Assembly: GCA_032358255.1 (NCBI GenBank)
Contig: JAULBX010025829.1
Location: 434,001-498,000 of the forward strand
Origin: Heterotrichella gracilis
Taxonomy: Eukaryota; Sar; Xanthophyceae; Tribonematales; Xanthonemataceae
Length of the DNA stretch: 64,000 bases
Direction of reading: 5' to 3'
Shown in pieces: positions 18,994 to 27,411 of the stretch. The first letter of the stretch is position 1; the number at the start of each line of letters is the position of its first letter. Below the pieces are notes generated by a model, which was not told where the DNA came from, searched no databases, and was given only the letters and a program-made list of their open reading frames with translations. Position numbers and translations under genes: made by a program.

Positions 18994-19983
18994 TTAGAAA
19001 CCCAACCAACTTTTCGCGCTTCCGCCTAAAATAATTTCTTTTTCTTTGTCAGAAATTGGTGCTGTACGTACTAATTCGCCCGGCACTGCTTCGCCCAGTG
19101 GAAAAGGATAATCGCTACCCTGCATTACTTTATCAGCGCCAACCAAATCAATTACGTATTGTAACATTTTATGATCGCATACGTGACTGTCTACCCAAAA
19201 TTTACCTAAATATTCTTTCGGGTTTATTGGGTTATCAATTGCTACGAGGTCAGGACGGCAATCCCAGCCATGTTCTATACGACTTATGGTCGGTAAAAAA
19301 GAACCGCCGCCATGCGCAAAACATACTTTTAATTTTTTGTATTTTTCAAATACACCACCAAAGATCATGCTGCAAATAGCGCGACTAATTTCGGCAGGCA
19401 TACCTACTAACCAGGGTAACCAATATTTGCTCATGTGCTCTTGTCCCATCATTTGCCATGGATGCACAAGTATGGCAGCATTTAAATTTTCGCAGGCTGC
19501 AAAAAATTCATCAAACTGTGGTTCGTGTAAATTTAAATTATTTACGTTACTGCCAATTTGCACGCCTTTAAAACCACTTTTCATGGCGCGTTCTAATTCC
19601 TGCACTGCCAGCTTTGTATCTTGCATTGGAATTGTTGCCAGACCAATAAATTTATCCGGGAACACGTTTAATGTAGTGGCAATATCATCATTTAAAAATT
19701 TACTTACTTCTAAACAATCATTTGCTTTTGCCCAATAGCTAAACATAACAGGAATGGTACAAATAACCTGCATATCTGCTTTATGATAATCCATTTCATG
19801 CAAACGTGTTTCGGCGTCCCAGCAATTCTCGGTGATCTCCCTGAAACGTTTATTACCCTGCATCATCCAGGCCTTACCATGTTGATGATGGTCTAATGTT
19901 ATAAAATCGCCATAGCCAAATTTTTTATTAAAATCAGGAATGTGTTTTGGGATAATGTGCGTATGGGTATCTATCGTAAACAT
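18994..19983 (-). CDS. ACMSD-like amidohydrolase/decarboxylase
   Basis: Amidohydrolase_2 family. The sequence reads as 2-amino-3-carboxymuconate-6-semialdehyde decarboxylase: metal ligands HTHIIP at residues 7-9, then the ACMSD-type DHHQHGKAWMM and TENCWDAETRLHEMD, HPWQMMG with the third ligand, CFAHGGGSFLPT, and the C-terminal Asp in GSDYPFPLGE. Length 329 equals the family norm. ACMSD diverts the kynurenine pathway of tryptophan breakdown away from NAD synthesis. No other kynurenine genes are in the window, so the assignment rests on sequence alone; a related resorcylate-type decarboxylase is the alternative. Confidence 0.85.
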   Translation of the reverse strand: MFTIDTHTHIIPKHIPDFNKKFGYGDFITLDHHQHGKAWMMQGNKRFREITENCWDAETRLHEMDYHKADMQVICTIPVMFSYWAKANDCLEVSKFLNDDIATTLNVFPDKFIGLATIPMQDTKLAVQELERAMKSGFKGVQIGSNVNNLNLHEPQFDEFFAACENLNAAILVHPWQMMGQEHMSKYWLPWLVGMPAEISRAICSMIFGGVFEKYKKLKVCFAHGGGSFLPTISRIEHGWDCRPDLVAIDNPINPKEYLGKFWVDSHVCDHKMLQYVIDLVGADKVMQGSDYPFPLGEAVPGELVRTAPISDKEKEIILGGSAKSWLGF

Positions 19984-20010
19984 ATATTATAACTTCTTAA
20001 TTCAATTTTC

Positions 20011-20087
20011 TACGAAGTACGAATTTATTACGAATATACGAATTTGGAGTTGAGCATTTAGATTCGTACAATTCGTATCTATTCGTA
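20011..20087. repeat. Inverted cluster of TACGAAT heptamers
   Basis: Forward TACGAA(T/G) at 20011, 20018, 20029 and 20037, then the reverse form ATTCGTA at 20062, 20071 and 20081, in a non-coding gap. The two halves can pair into an imperfect hairpin. The motif resembles simple intergenic repeats seen in other Bacteroidota; no function is known to me. Confidence 0.7.
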
Positions 20088-20095
20088 ATTAGTAG

Positions 20096-21298
20096 TTATT
20101 TCTTTTTAGCAAAGATGATCACATCCTTTTTACTTCCCCAATGGTAACCTAAATGGAACGGTAATTTTTTTACATTTAAACTGTCCTTATGAAAAGCTTC
20201 CTGTAATGGTTTTTGTAAGCTTAAATAAGGAAAATCTTCAACCGGGCGCGTGTATTGGCCGTACAATTTTGTTTCGAATTTACCGCCTTCTTCAAAAAAT
20301 TTATATGGAATACCGGTATCATCCTGTATTACGCTGCTTGAGTTGTTTAGGATCAGCGTACGCATGTTACTCATAAAACCTGCATGCAATAAGTAAGATG
20401 CGCTTTTAATGTAAGTAATGGCGCCTCGTGTATTATCGCTGATATATTTTCTGAACACCGTTGTATCATTAAAATTTTTGTTACTTACATCATACTTAAA
20501 ATAGTAAACCGATTTTTGTTTTCCTTCCTGCAAAAAATCTACACGCACACCAAAAGGCTTTTTATCAGCGCTTTTAAAATCATATGCAACCTCAGCAATG
20601 CTATCTTGCTCATAACGCACTAAATATTTAATATCTAATATTTCGTTTCCTGTGCGTTGTATAAAGAAAGTTAGAATTGGCAACAACCCATTTACTTTTT
20701 GAGCCTGAAAATCGCTTTGCATTTTACGCGTAATAAAATAACTCTTATCAAAAATATCTCCCAATGATTTTTTAAAATCGTTTGAGTATTCAGACGGCTC
20801 TCCTTTTTTAAATTTATCTAACTCCGGTAATTTACCTACAGGCTCTAAGCCAAGCATAATGTATTTATCGGCATTTGGAAAAAAAGCATTGGCAGTTAAA
20901 TAATCCGGTCCGCTAAAAGGGTAAAAAACAATATTGGTCTTTGCTGAAGCGTCTTTAAACTCTTCCCTACCCCAATCTTTCATAGCTTTTAAGCGTTTAC
21001 GTTCTAAACGACTCCAGCTGCTATCAATAAATTTTGAATGGTTATTCCAAATAACTGTATCAAATAAATAATTTAAATTATTTGCTTTGCCTTTATAACC
21101 GGAAAGTACGGCAGTGATATTATTGAATCGATTATTGGTGTTAAAAGTTGGTGTTGCAGCAACTTCAGGAATTGTATCTTTTGGGATCTCAACTTTTACA
21201 GTGTCTTTTTTTACAACAGTTTGTTCTTTCGTTGCATCGGCAGAATTACAGCCAAAAAGTAAAGTAATGGTCAAAAATAATAAAAAAGTGTTTTTCAT
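20096..21298 (-). CDS. Conserved lipoprotein of unknown function
   Basis: From the ATG at 21298 the protein starts MKNTFLLFLTITLLFGCNSA, a lipoprotein signal with Cys at residue 17, so it should be lipidated in the envelope. The next 40 residues are a Thr/Val/Pro/Lys tether; the rest (about 350 residues) includes NIVFYPFSGPDYLTANAFFP and KPLQEAFHKDSLNVKKLPFHLGY-type segments that recur, as far as I can recall, in uncharacterised Bacteroidota proteins. An in-frame ATG at 21379 exists but would bury the lipobox and sit beyond a terminator. No enzymatic motif recognised. Confidence 0.75.
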   Translation of the reverse strand: MKNTFLLFLTITLLFGCNSADATKEQTVVKKDTVKVEIPKDTIPEVAATPTFNTNNRFNNITAVLSGYKGKANNLNYLFDTVIWNNHSKFIDSSWSRLERKRLKAMKDWGREEFKDASAKTNIVFYPFSGPDYLTANAFFPNADKYIMLGLEPVGKLPELDKFKKGEPSEYSNDFKKSLGDIFDKSYFITRKMQSDFQAQKVNGLLPILTFFIQRTGNEILDIKYLVRYEQDSIAEVAYDFKSADKKPFGVRVDFLQEGKQKSVYYFKYDVSNKNFNDTTVFRKYISDNTRGAITYIKSASYLLHAGFMSNMRTLILNNSSSVIQDDTGIPYKFFEEGGKFETKLYGQYTRPVEDFPYLSLQKPLQEAFHKDSLNVKKLPFHLGYHWGSKKDVIIFAKKK

Positions 21299-21337
21299 AG
21301 CGAAGCCAAAAGTAAGGATTTTACATCTATTTAGAAC

Positions 21338-21373
21338 AAAAAAAACGCCCTTCCAAAAATTGAAAAGGCGTTT
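21338..21373 (-). terminator. Terminator for the DUF4870-like gene
   Basis: On the minus strand AAACGCC pairs with GGCGTTT and is followed by eight T. It separates the gene ending at 21395 from the lipoprotein gene starting at 21298. Confidence 0.7.
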
Positions 21374-21394
21374 GATCATTAAGGGTTAAAATTG

Positions 21395-21757
21395 TTATTT
21401 TCCTATAGAAGCGAACCATTTCTGGAAGGCTTCGCCCATTAAAGGCAGAGGCTTTTCTTCTCCATTGATAGCACTAACAAGGCCAAGGATCCAAAAGATC
21501 AAAAGCCCTATGGTTATTAGTAAATTTGCTCCCCAACCTATAAAAGGAATGAACATTAAGGGGATACGAATTACGATGGTAGAAACCGCCAAAAGTATTA
21601 AGCCCAGTGACTGGCGAAGGTGATATGCCCCTATTGAGGTTTTATTGCTTCCGTGCATTACCAAGGCAACTATCCAACCTATAAGGGTAATATATGAGAT
21701 AATGGCAATAGTTTTGCCTTGCTCTGCATTTGCCTGCGGCGTATTTGTGTTTTCCAT
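21395..21757 (-). CDS. DUF4870-type small membrane protein
   Basis: A 120-residue protein with an N-terminal polar head (MENTNTPQANAEQGKTIAI) and three or four hydrophobic helices. The segment AYHLRQSLGLILLAV is the conserved core of the DUF4870/Tic20-like family (usually written HxRQALG), and the final helix ends in NGEEKPLPLMG as is common there. Function of the family is unknown. It starts 9 bp after the MerR-like gene on the same strand, so the two are probably co-transcribed. Confidence 0.8.
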   Translation of the reverse strand: MENTNTPQANAEQGKTIAIISYITLIGWIVALVMHGSNKTSIGAYHLRQSLGLILLAVSTIVIRIPLMFIPFIGWGANLLITIGLLIFWILGLVSAINGEEKPLPLMGEAFQKWFASIGK

Positions 21758-21766
21758 TTTGTTAAT

Positions 21767-22111
21767 TTATGCCTCGTTATTGCCTAGATTAATAAGCTTG
21801 GCTTTAATTTCTTTTAGTTTGGCAATTACTTCTTCGTTATTGCCTTTTTTTGAAGCAGGTTTATTTTTTAACTGCTCTTTCGCGCCTTGTATTGTAAAAC
21901 CTTTTTGTTTTACTAATTCAACTATCTGTGCAAGATGGTCGATGTCTTTTTTTGTAAATAAACGGTTTCCCTTTTTGTTTTTGGTAGGGCTTAACATTTC
22001 AAATTCTTTTTCCCAAAAACGTATAGTACTTGCATTTAGATCAAATAACTCTGAAACTTCGCTAATTGAATAATATAGCTTTTCCGTTTCTTCTTTTTCG
22101 TTAACTGGCAT
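21767..22111 (-). CDS. MerR-family transcriptional regulator
   Basis: A 114-residue DNA-binding protein. The winged-helix MerR domain is clear: YYSISEVSELFDLNASTIRFWEKEFEML, then KNKKGNRLFTKKDIDHLAQIVELVKQKGFTI. After the domain there is only a short coiled-coil-like Lys/Glu tail (QLKNKPASKKGNNEEVIAKLKEIKAKL), with no ligand-binding domain or metal-binding cysteines. This short form is common in Bacteroidota. It lies directly upstream of the DUF4870-type gene and may control the pair. Confidence 0.9.
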   Translation of the reverse strand: MPVNEKEETEKLYYSISEVSELFDLNASTIRFWEKEFEMLSPTKNKKGNRLFTKKDIDHLAQIVELVKQKGFTIQGAKEQLKNKPASKKGNNEEVIAKLKEIKAKLINLGNNEA

Positions 22112-22176
22112 AGATTAAAAATACATTAATTTGTTACAAAATCAAATTAATAGTTTTCAACAGAAAAAATAAACTG

Positions 22177-23088
22177 TTAATAATAGAGATAATAGAAACG
22201 GGTCTTGTTTTTGCTGAACTGAATTGCCGGCGCCGGAAATTTAAGAATATTAATAGCGGTAAAGATCTTTTTTAAGACCTTTGACTTTGTCTTTATCCTT
22301 GTCATATCTAAATCCAGACTAAAGTAATAACGTCTTTCTCTTTCGTATTTTAAAACATTACCATCTACATCCTGCACCACAAAACTATTAAAGCTACCAC
22401 CTATCATACCGTATGCGCTGTAGCCAAAAGCAAAGTTTAACCACTTAGGAAATTTATTCTCTTTTTTAATAAAAGAACTTGGGTTGATACTTAGCCAATA
22501 AGTTTGTGCATTATAATCTTTCAAAATTTGTGTGCCAAAACTTTTACCTAAGATCTCTGGATTGTATTGCGCTAAGCCACTTTGAGCATAAGAGAATTTA
22601 AGTTGAATGCGTTGTTCATTCCAAAACGCTTCCTGACTAATCGCTAATGATGTTCCTAATACATTACATAACTCATCACCAACTGAAAAGCCCCAGCCAT
22701 TGCTAAATCCATCCATACATTCTACAGCTGTCATATAACCCAAACCAATTGTGCCGCCAATAAATAATTTCTTTTTTTTGCTAAAACCGGCCCATTTAAA
22801 AGCGCCCATCATTAAGCGCGACATTTGATAATTTGTAAATACATGTCCTGCCTTATCCATTTGCAACCACTCATCGTTATCATTAAAAAAATGAAATTTA
22901 CCCGTATTGTATTGCGAATACCAGGCATTGTTCAAATAAAAAAGAGAGCCTGTTGTTAATACTGCTGAAGATGTTGCTAATATAATTTTACGAGATTTAT
23001 ATTTCGGCAAAACGGAATCTGTTTGCGCCAAAGAGTTTTTTGCAATTATCAAAAACAAAATAAAAATGATGATGTACCTTGTACGCAT
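22177..23088 (-). CDS. DUF2279 (YfiM-like) exported protein
   Basis: Signal peptide MRTRYIIIFILFLIIAKNSLAQ. The segment WLQMDKAGHVFTNYQMSRL with its conserved Asp-Lys-x-Gly-His, and the later ECMDGFSNGWGFSVGDELCNVLG, are characteristic of DUF2279 proteins. At 303 residues it has several hydrophobic stretches and aromatic strands near the C-terminus, suggesting an outer-membrane association. It follows the ECF-linked outer-membrane gene by 39 bp on the same strand and may be the last member of that operon. Biochemical role unknown. Confidence 0.75.
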   Translation of the reverse strand: MRTRYIIIFILFLIIAKNSLAQTDSVLPKYKSRKIILATSSAVLTTGSLFYLNNAWYSQYNTGKFHFFNDNDEWLQMDKAGHVFTNYQMSRLMMGAFKWAGFSKKKKLFIGGTIGLGYMTAVECMDGFSNGWGFSVGDELCNVLGTSLAISQEAFWNEQRIQLKFSYAQSGLAQYNPEILGKSFGTQILKDYNAQTYWLSINPSSFIKKENKFPKWLNFAFGYSAYGMIGGSFNSFVVQDVDGNVLKYERERRYYFSLDLDMTRIKTKSKVLKKIFTAINILKFPAPAIQFSKNKTRFYYLYY

Positions 23089-23127
23089 TTAAACAAAGAT
23101 AAACCTTTTAAGCGCAAATTTCACAGC

Positions 23128-24312
23128 TTAAAAATCATTGTAGTCAATAAGATCCTGAACGGATTGAAGGTTTATATCCTTTTTAGACTTAGGAGTAATA
23201 GGTATTTGCGGGTTGCCTGCCCCTCCATTATTATCGCCGACATCAATGGTGTTATTAAGGTCCATAACATCGTACATATTCCTATCTTTATAAAAGGTGC
23301 GTGTTTTGCCAAATTTAAAAACAAGACCCAGGTTAAGAAAGATAGTTGGCCCTAAATTTTCTTTAAAAAAATAAGTGCGATAAGGTAGATTTCGTCTTGC
23401 GTTATTTGCTTTTTCTGAATAGAAGGTGATATTGTTTTTAGAACTAATGCCGCCCGCAACATAAAAATTAAATTTATCGTTCACACGTACGTCTGCTCTA
23501 AAACCGGAATTAAGTTCATAACGGGTATAACTAAACGTAGAGGCATTGCTTAAATAATAAATTGAATCGTGATTAGAGAAATTATACATACCGCCCTGTG
23601 GTTTTGTATAAAAGCTCATGGTTAACTTTGGTCCCACCGGCACATTTAAATTAATACTACGCGGGAACTGAATACTTAAATGTACTTTATCTAACCTGCC
23701 AAATCTTAAACCAATAAATGGCCAGTAATTTTTATTACCCCACATAAATGATTTGGTTGCGCCTATACGCCAGTTAAATCTTTCGCTCACGTTATGACTA
23801 TAAACGATCGTACTTGCCATACGAAAATAACCTTGTGATGTATAGGTTGCGTCTCTAGTGATAAAAGGAGATGTATCGACAAACCAAACGCCTTTTTTAC
23901 CTGAGTTAAAAATAAAGCGTAAGCCAAATCCCATTTTTATAAGATCGTGTTGTTTAATACCTTCAAATACCGGGCGCAGGCGCATGTAATTACCGGTTAA
24001 TAAAATGTGCGTGTTCTTTGTCGTATGTTTTACGGTGTCAACATCTGTGTAACTTACCAACGGCGTATAAAAAGATAAAGAGAGCTGTTTCAGTCCATAA
24101 CTTTTTAAACGTTTAGCTGTAAAATCATTTGTATCAGTAAATTTTTGATTGGCTTTGTTATAACCATCTACCACAATAACAGTTTTAAAATAATGTTTGG
24201 GCAGTTTTACTTTTAAGCTATCAACGGTAGCCTGGGCTTTTATTTGTGTACTAAATAAAAAAATGGTGCCAACACACATCAGCACCTTAACTATATTGTA
24301 TTTAGTTTTCAA
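23128..24312 (-). CDS. Outer-membrane beta-barrel protein in ECF operon
   Basis: Signal peptide MKTKYNIVKVLMCVGTIFLFSTQIKA, then about 320 residues of alternating aromatic/hydrophobic strands typical of a barrel (for example FGLRFIFNSGKKGVWFVDTSPF, FGRLDKVHLSIQF, GLVFKFGKTRTF). After the last strand comes a roughly 50-residue polar tail (Asn/Asp/Gly/Pro-rich) ending in QDLIDYNDF. It starts at the base after the stop of the Spy-like gene, within the sigma/anti-sigma cluster; such operons often pair an envelope-stress sigma with an outer-membrane client or sensor. Specific function unknown. Confidence 0.75.
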   Translation of the reverse strand: MKTKYNIVKVLMCVGTIFLFSTQIKAQATVDSLKVKLPKHYFKTVIVVDGYNKANQKFTDTNDFTAKRLKSYGLKQLSLSFYTPLVSYTDVDTVKHTTKNTHILLTGNYMRLRPVFEGIKQHDLIKMGFGLRFIFNSGKKGVWFVDTSPFITRDATYTSQGYFRMASTIVYSHNVSERFNWRIGATKSFMWGNKNYWPFIGLRFGRLDKVHLSIQFPRSINLNVPVGPKLTMSFYTKPQGGMYNFSNHDSIYYLSNASTFSYTRYELNSGFRADVRVNDKFNFYVAGGISSKNNITFYSEKANNARRNLPYRTYFFKENLGPTIFLNLGLVFKFGKTRTFYKDRNMYDVMDLNNTIDVGDNNGGAGNPQIPITPKSKKDINLQSVQDLIDYNDF

Positions 24313-24741
24313 TTAGTCGCTCTTATCTTTAATATTCTTTATTATTTCTATTTTAAAATCTTCTTCTGCCGAACGCAATTTCATTGTTTTTTTTGCACCA
24401 ATAATTGCTTTTATCTTATCTCTGTATTGTTTGTAAAGTTCAGATTCTGCCTGCCTTGTTTTAAGGTCCAACTGGTAAAGATCTTCTGCTTCTTTATCAG
24501 ATAATTCTTCGGGGGCCTTTTTAAGACTTTGACGTAAATTTTTACGAACCGCTTTTACTTTGTCGTTGTATTCGTTATAAACCGACCAGAATTTTTCAGA
24601 TTCATTAGTGGTTAATTTAAGACGTTCTGAAATAAAATTTACGCGTATAGCCTCTACCTTATCCTTATCACCCTGCGCCAGAGAATGACCCGAGCAAAAG
24701 GACAGGCAACACAAAATAATTATTTTAAAAAGGCTTTTCAT
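24313..24741 (-). CDS. Spy/CpxP-like periplasmic protein
   Basis: A 142-residue exported protein: signal peptide MKSLFKIIILCCLSFCSGHSLAQ followed by an all-helical, highly charged mature chain. The segment FISERLKLTTNESEKFWSVYNEYNDK resembles the LTxxQ/Spy fold of envelope-stress chaperones or metal sensors, and genes of this kind often sit beside Bacteroidota ECF sigma factors. It overlaps the anti-sigma gene by one base and abuts the outer-membrane gene, so the three are translationally linked. Chaperone or sensor activity is inferred. Confidence 0.7.
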   Translation of the reverse strand: MKSLFKIIILCCLSFCSGHSLAQGDKDKVEAIRVNFISERLKLTTNESEKFWSVYNEYNDKVKAVRKNLRQSLKKAPEELSDKEAEDLYQLDLKTRQAESELYKQYRDKIKAIIGAKKTMKLRSAEEDFKIEIIKNIKDKSD

Positions 24742-25532
24742 TATATCTCATCTAAAAGATCTTCCTGCGATACATTTTTTAAACTTGTATCAAGATCTTT
24801 TTTATCGTCTTTATTTTCAGATTTATCTTCTGAACTATTCTTTAATTTTTCTTCGAGCTTTTTAGTATCAACTAATTCGTATAGTTGATCATTATCAAGA
24901 GCTTCTAAATTCTTTGTTTTTACAAGATCTGTTTTATCTACACAAGCCAGAGTACCACAATCTTTTAACTCTTCTACTTTGTAATATTGGTTATAAACCC
25001 ATAAACCTAAAGTAATGGTTAACACAGCCGCAGCAGCGTACCAAATTTTTGCAGAGAACAACTTAATTACTTTCGCTTCCTTTTTCCCGTCTAAAATAAC
25101 AGAAGTTAATTTTTCTGTTGAAGTGCTAAAATAATTTTCGTCTACTTTAAAATTATTTTGTTTTTTAATAGCGTTTAATTTCTCAAATGCTTTTAACTCA
25201 TTCTCCTCATCAATTAATAAGTTGGAAAGCTGCGAACTCTCTAATTCTTCAAAATAATTAGCAGGTGTTTTAAAATTGTTGATCCTGTTCAAAGAAAATA
25301 AGGTTGGAAAATCTAACAGTTCTAATTTGCTTTCATTTTCGGTAAAATATTTTTGCGGAACAACAAAACCACTTTCTTTTTTTAACGCACTTAAGAACGG
25401 ATATGCTTTATGCTCTTCTATCCATTCAATTTTTTGAATGATAGAGCTAGCCGATTTTTTAAAATAGCCTTCAGGCGTTCCAAATTTATTTGGTTCCCGG
25501 TTCAACTCGTTATTTTCGTTATTCTCAAACAT
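24741..25532 (-). CDS. Putative anti-sigma factor with four FxxPxxYF-type repeats
   Basis: A single-pass membrane protein of 263 residues: cytosolic part 1-165, one helix (about 166-187, YAAAAVLTITLGLWVYNQYY), then a periplasmic acidic tail. It is not a zinc-type anti-sigma by motif. The cytosolic part contains four copies of a short motif: FGTPEGYF (17-24), FVVPQKYF (56-63), FKTPANYF (87-94) and FKVDENYF (128-135), spaced 31-41 residues. It starts 35 bp after the sigma gene and is followed without gap by the Spy-like gene. The anti-sigma role is inferred from membrane topology and operon position. Confidence 0.75.
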   Translation of the reverse strand: MFENNENNELNREPNKFGTPEGYFKKSASSIIQKIEWIEEHKAYPFLSALKKESGFVVPQKYFTENESKLELLDFPTLFSLNRINNFKTPANYFEELESSQLSNLLIDEENELKAFEKLNAIKKQNNFKVDENYFSTSTEKLTSVILDGKKEAKVIKLFSAKIWYAAAAVLTITLGLWVYNQYYKVEELKDCGTLACVDKTDLVKTKNLEALDNDQLYELVDTKKLEEKLKNSSEDKSENKDDKKDLDTSLKNVSQEDLLDEI

Positions 25533-25567
25533 TGTACTATCTATAGACGATCGTTCTCTCCTAAAGT

Positions 25568-26116
25568 TTAACGGGAAGTTAAAAATTCTTCTATTTTTTT
25601 TGCTGCAATATGGTAGCTGGCCTTTAAGGCCCCTACCGAGGTTTCAAGTATCTCCGACATCTCCTCATAGGGTGTTTCGTCGTAATAGCGCATGTTAAAC
25701 ACTATCCGTTGCTTCTCAGGAAGTGTTAAAATGGCCTGTTGCAGCTTTAATTGGATCTCATCCCCCTCAAAATACACGTCACTTTCAAGGCTTTTGCTTA
25801 ATTGATATTCTATTGGGTGTATGGAAGTGGTTTGCTTCCTTTGCTTCTGTTTTAACAGGGTTAGCGCTTCATTGGTGGCTATCCTGTACATCCAGGTATA
25901 TAGTTGACTTTCTTCCTTAAAGTTCTCTAAACCCTTCCAAACCTTAATATAGGTGTTTTGCAGCACATCATCACTGTCATCATGGTCTATTACTATTTTA
26001 CGGATATGCCAGTATAAACGCTGCTGATACTTCGAAATAAGATGGCTAAGAGCGGTATTCCGGGTGTTTTCCTCCTTAAAAAGGTGTAAAATGGTTTTAT
26101 CGTCTATCTGGGCCAC
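25568..26116 (-). CDS. ECF-type RNA polymerase sigma factor
   Basis: A 182-residue sigma-70 family protein with region 2 (LISKYQQRLYWHIRKIV, then DDSDDVLQNTYIKVWKGLENF and TWMYRIATNEALTLL) and region 4 (LTLPEKQRIVFNMRYYDETPYEEMSEIL, then SVGALKASYHIAAKKI). It lacks region 3, as ECF factors do. The start is GTG (GTG GCC CAG ATA). It heads a leftward operon with the putative anti-sigma, a Spy-like protein, an outer-membrane protein and possibly DUF2279, indicating control of an envelope response. Divergent from the small membrane gene at 26165. Confidence 0.93.
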   Translation of the reverse strand: MAQIDDKTILHLFKEENTRNTALSHLISKYQQRLYWHIRKIVIDHDDSDDVLQNTYIKVWKGLENFKEESQLYTWMYRIATNEALTLLKQKQRKQTTSIHPIEYQLSKSLESDVYFEGDEIQLKLQQAILTLPEKQRIVFNMRYYDETPYEEMSEILETSVGALKASYHIAAKKIEEFLTSR

Positions 26117-26164
26117 AAATTATTTATTATTAGATGTAAAAATAAACTAAAAGTTTAATTTTGG

Positions 26165-26521
26165 ATGAAATTTTTTATGGAACTTCTCGATAAAATACGC
26201 AAATACGAAAGTATGCACGTGGTTTTCTGGCTTGTAAAAGATACTTGCTGGATGCTGGAGTTAAAATGGTTGGGAGCAATTATGATGGTTCCTACACTAC
26301 TTTTAGCAGTTTATATTATTTATAAAACATTAGGCACATTAGACTTTTATATTAATACGGCTATTCTCTTTTGGATCATGGATAATAGCTTTTGGATGAT
26401 GATGGAATTTTTTAATGATAATGAATACCGATATTTTGCAACTATTCCCTTTGCACTTGGCTTTGTTTTTGTTGGTGTTTTCTATTACAAAACGCTAACT
26501 ACAAAGGGGAAAACCGGCTAA
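26165..26521 (+). CDS. Small integral membrane protein, unknown function
   Basis: 118 residues with three predicted helices (about 35-55, 62-80 and 90-110) rich in Trp, Met and Phe; notable is DTCWMLELKWLGAIMMVPT. I do not recognise a named family, although the pattern resembles small Bacteroidota membrane proteins. ATGs at 26165 and 26177 are both possible; a promoter-like TAATTTTG ends only one base before the first, which if real would favour the second. It is divergent from the ECF sigma gene and convergent with the lipoprotein at 26528. Confidence 0.7.
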   Translation: MKFFMELLDKIRKYESMHVVFWLVKDTCWMLELKWLGAIMMVPTLLLAVYIIYKTLGTLDFYINTAILFWIMDNSFWMMMEFFNDNEYRYFATIPFALGFVFVGVFYYKTLTTKGKTG

Positions 26522-26527
26522 TTATTT

Positions 26528-27319
26528 TTAATAGTAAGTGTAGTATGTTTGGCTTGTGAGAGCCGGTCCGGTAGATTGCATTTTTGTCTGATAATTTTGC
26601 GCATCATAAGTATAACTGTAAACAGTTGGAATACTTGAACCGCTATTTAAACTGCTCACTATTTCATTTTTATCTACGCCTGTATAAACCGGGAAAAATT
26701 GTGCCCAGGCAGCTCTACTAAGATCTAAGGTTTGATTATAAGTATTCACCTGCTTGTAAAGGATCGCGTTAGCAGCACTATAATTTATGATGGAATCGAA
26801 ATTCTGCGAATAGTACTCCACATACTTTTGCCCTGAAGAATTAAATCGGGTTTTAAGAATATTTGAACCGCTATAAGTATAAAATGCTGTATCTATTAAA
26901 CTACTTGTAGAAGAAAGCGATAATTCATACTTAATATTATTATTGCTGTCATAAACATAGGCAATAGTATAAGTTAAAGTTGGCTGCGGAACAATATAAG
27001 AACTTACTTTTCCTGAACTATTATAATTAAACGTAGCTGTAAAAGAGTTAACTGTCCATACACTGGAGCTATAAGAGCTGTCCATCTGGCTTATTGCACT
27101 AAGTCGGCCAGTTGACGAGTTGTACGTATAGGTTTGGTTCACGATAGACGAATTACCAAATGTATATGTATCAACAGTTCTTATCGATTTTAATTTTTTG
27201 TAGTTTGCAGGTTGATTAGAGGCTGCATTTGTATTTGCAGTTTCTTCAGGTTGTGTTTTTTCTTTTTTACAAGCTGCAATTAAAATAAAGGCTAATAAAA
27301 TCAGGTATATTTTTCTCAT
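26528..27319 (-). CDS. Lipoprotein with YD/RHS-like repeats
   Basis: From the ATG at 27319 the protein starts MRKIYLILLAFILIAACKKEK, a lipoprotein signal with Cys at residue 17. After a Thr/Asn/Gln linker the mature part has repeated strand-turn units of the type YTYNSSTGRLSAIS, FNYNSSGKVSSYI, YVYDSNNNIKYELS and YTYSGSNILKTRF, as in RHS/YD-repeat proteins. A longer frame from 27352 would hide the lipobox. Probably surface-attached; partner unknown. Confidence 0.8.
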   Translation of the reverse strand: MRKIYLILLAFILIAACKKEKTQPEETANTNAASNQPANYKKLKSIRTVDTYTFGNSSIVNQTYTYNSSTGRLSAISQMDSSYSSSVWTVNSFTATFNYNSSGKVSSYIVPQPTLTYTIAYVYDSNNNIKYELSLSSTSSLIDTAFYTYSGSNILKTRFNSSGQKYVEYYSQNFDSIINYSAANAILYKQVNTYNQTLDLSRAAWAQFFPVYTGVDKNEIVSSLNSGSSIPTVYSYTYDAQNYQTKMQSTGPALTSQTYYTYY

Positions 27320-27371
27320 TATGAACAAATTTAGCAAAATAAATTTGACCACTAGAAGCGAAAAGTTTTTT

Positions 27372-27411
27372 CACAAAGCACACAAAGAAAAAACACTCTG
27401 TGTGCTTTGTG
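27372..27411. repeat. 13 bp perfect inverted repeat upstream of icmF
   Basis: CACAAAGCACACA (27372-27384) and TGTGTGCTTTGTG (27399-27411) with a 14-base loop; a further direct copy of TGTGCTTTG lies at about 27421-27429. It sits in the leader of icmF and just upstream of the divergent lipoprotein gene; it could be a hairpin in the mRNA or an intergenic repeat. Confidence 0.75.

Noticed and set aside
26156-26163. TAATTTTG promoter-like match before the small membrane gene
   Set aside because: It ends one base before the ATG, leaving no leader, and lacks a -33 element; mentioned only as a hint for start choice.
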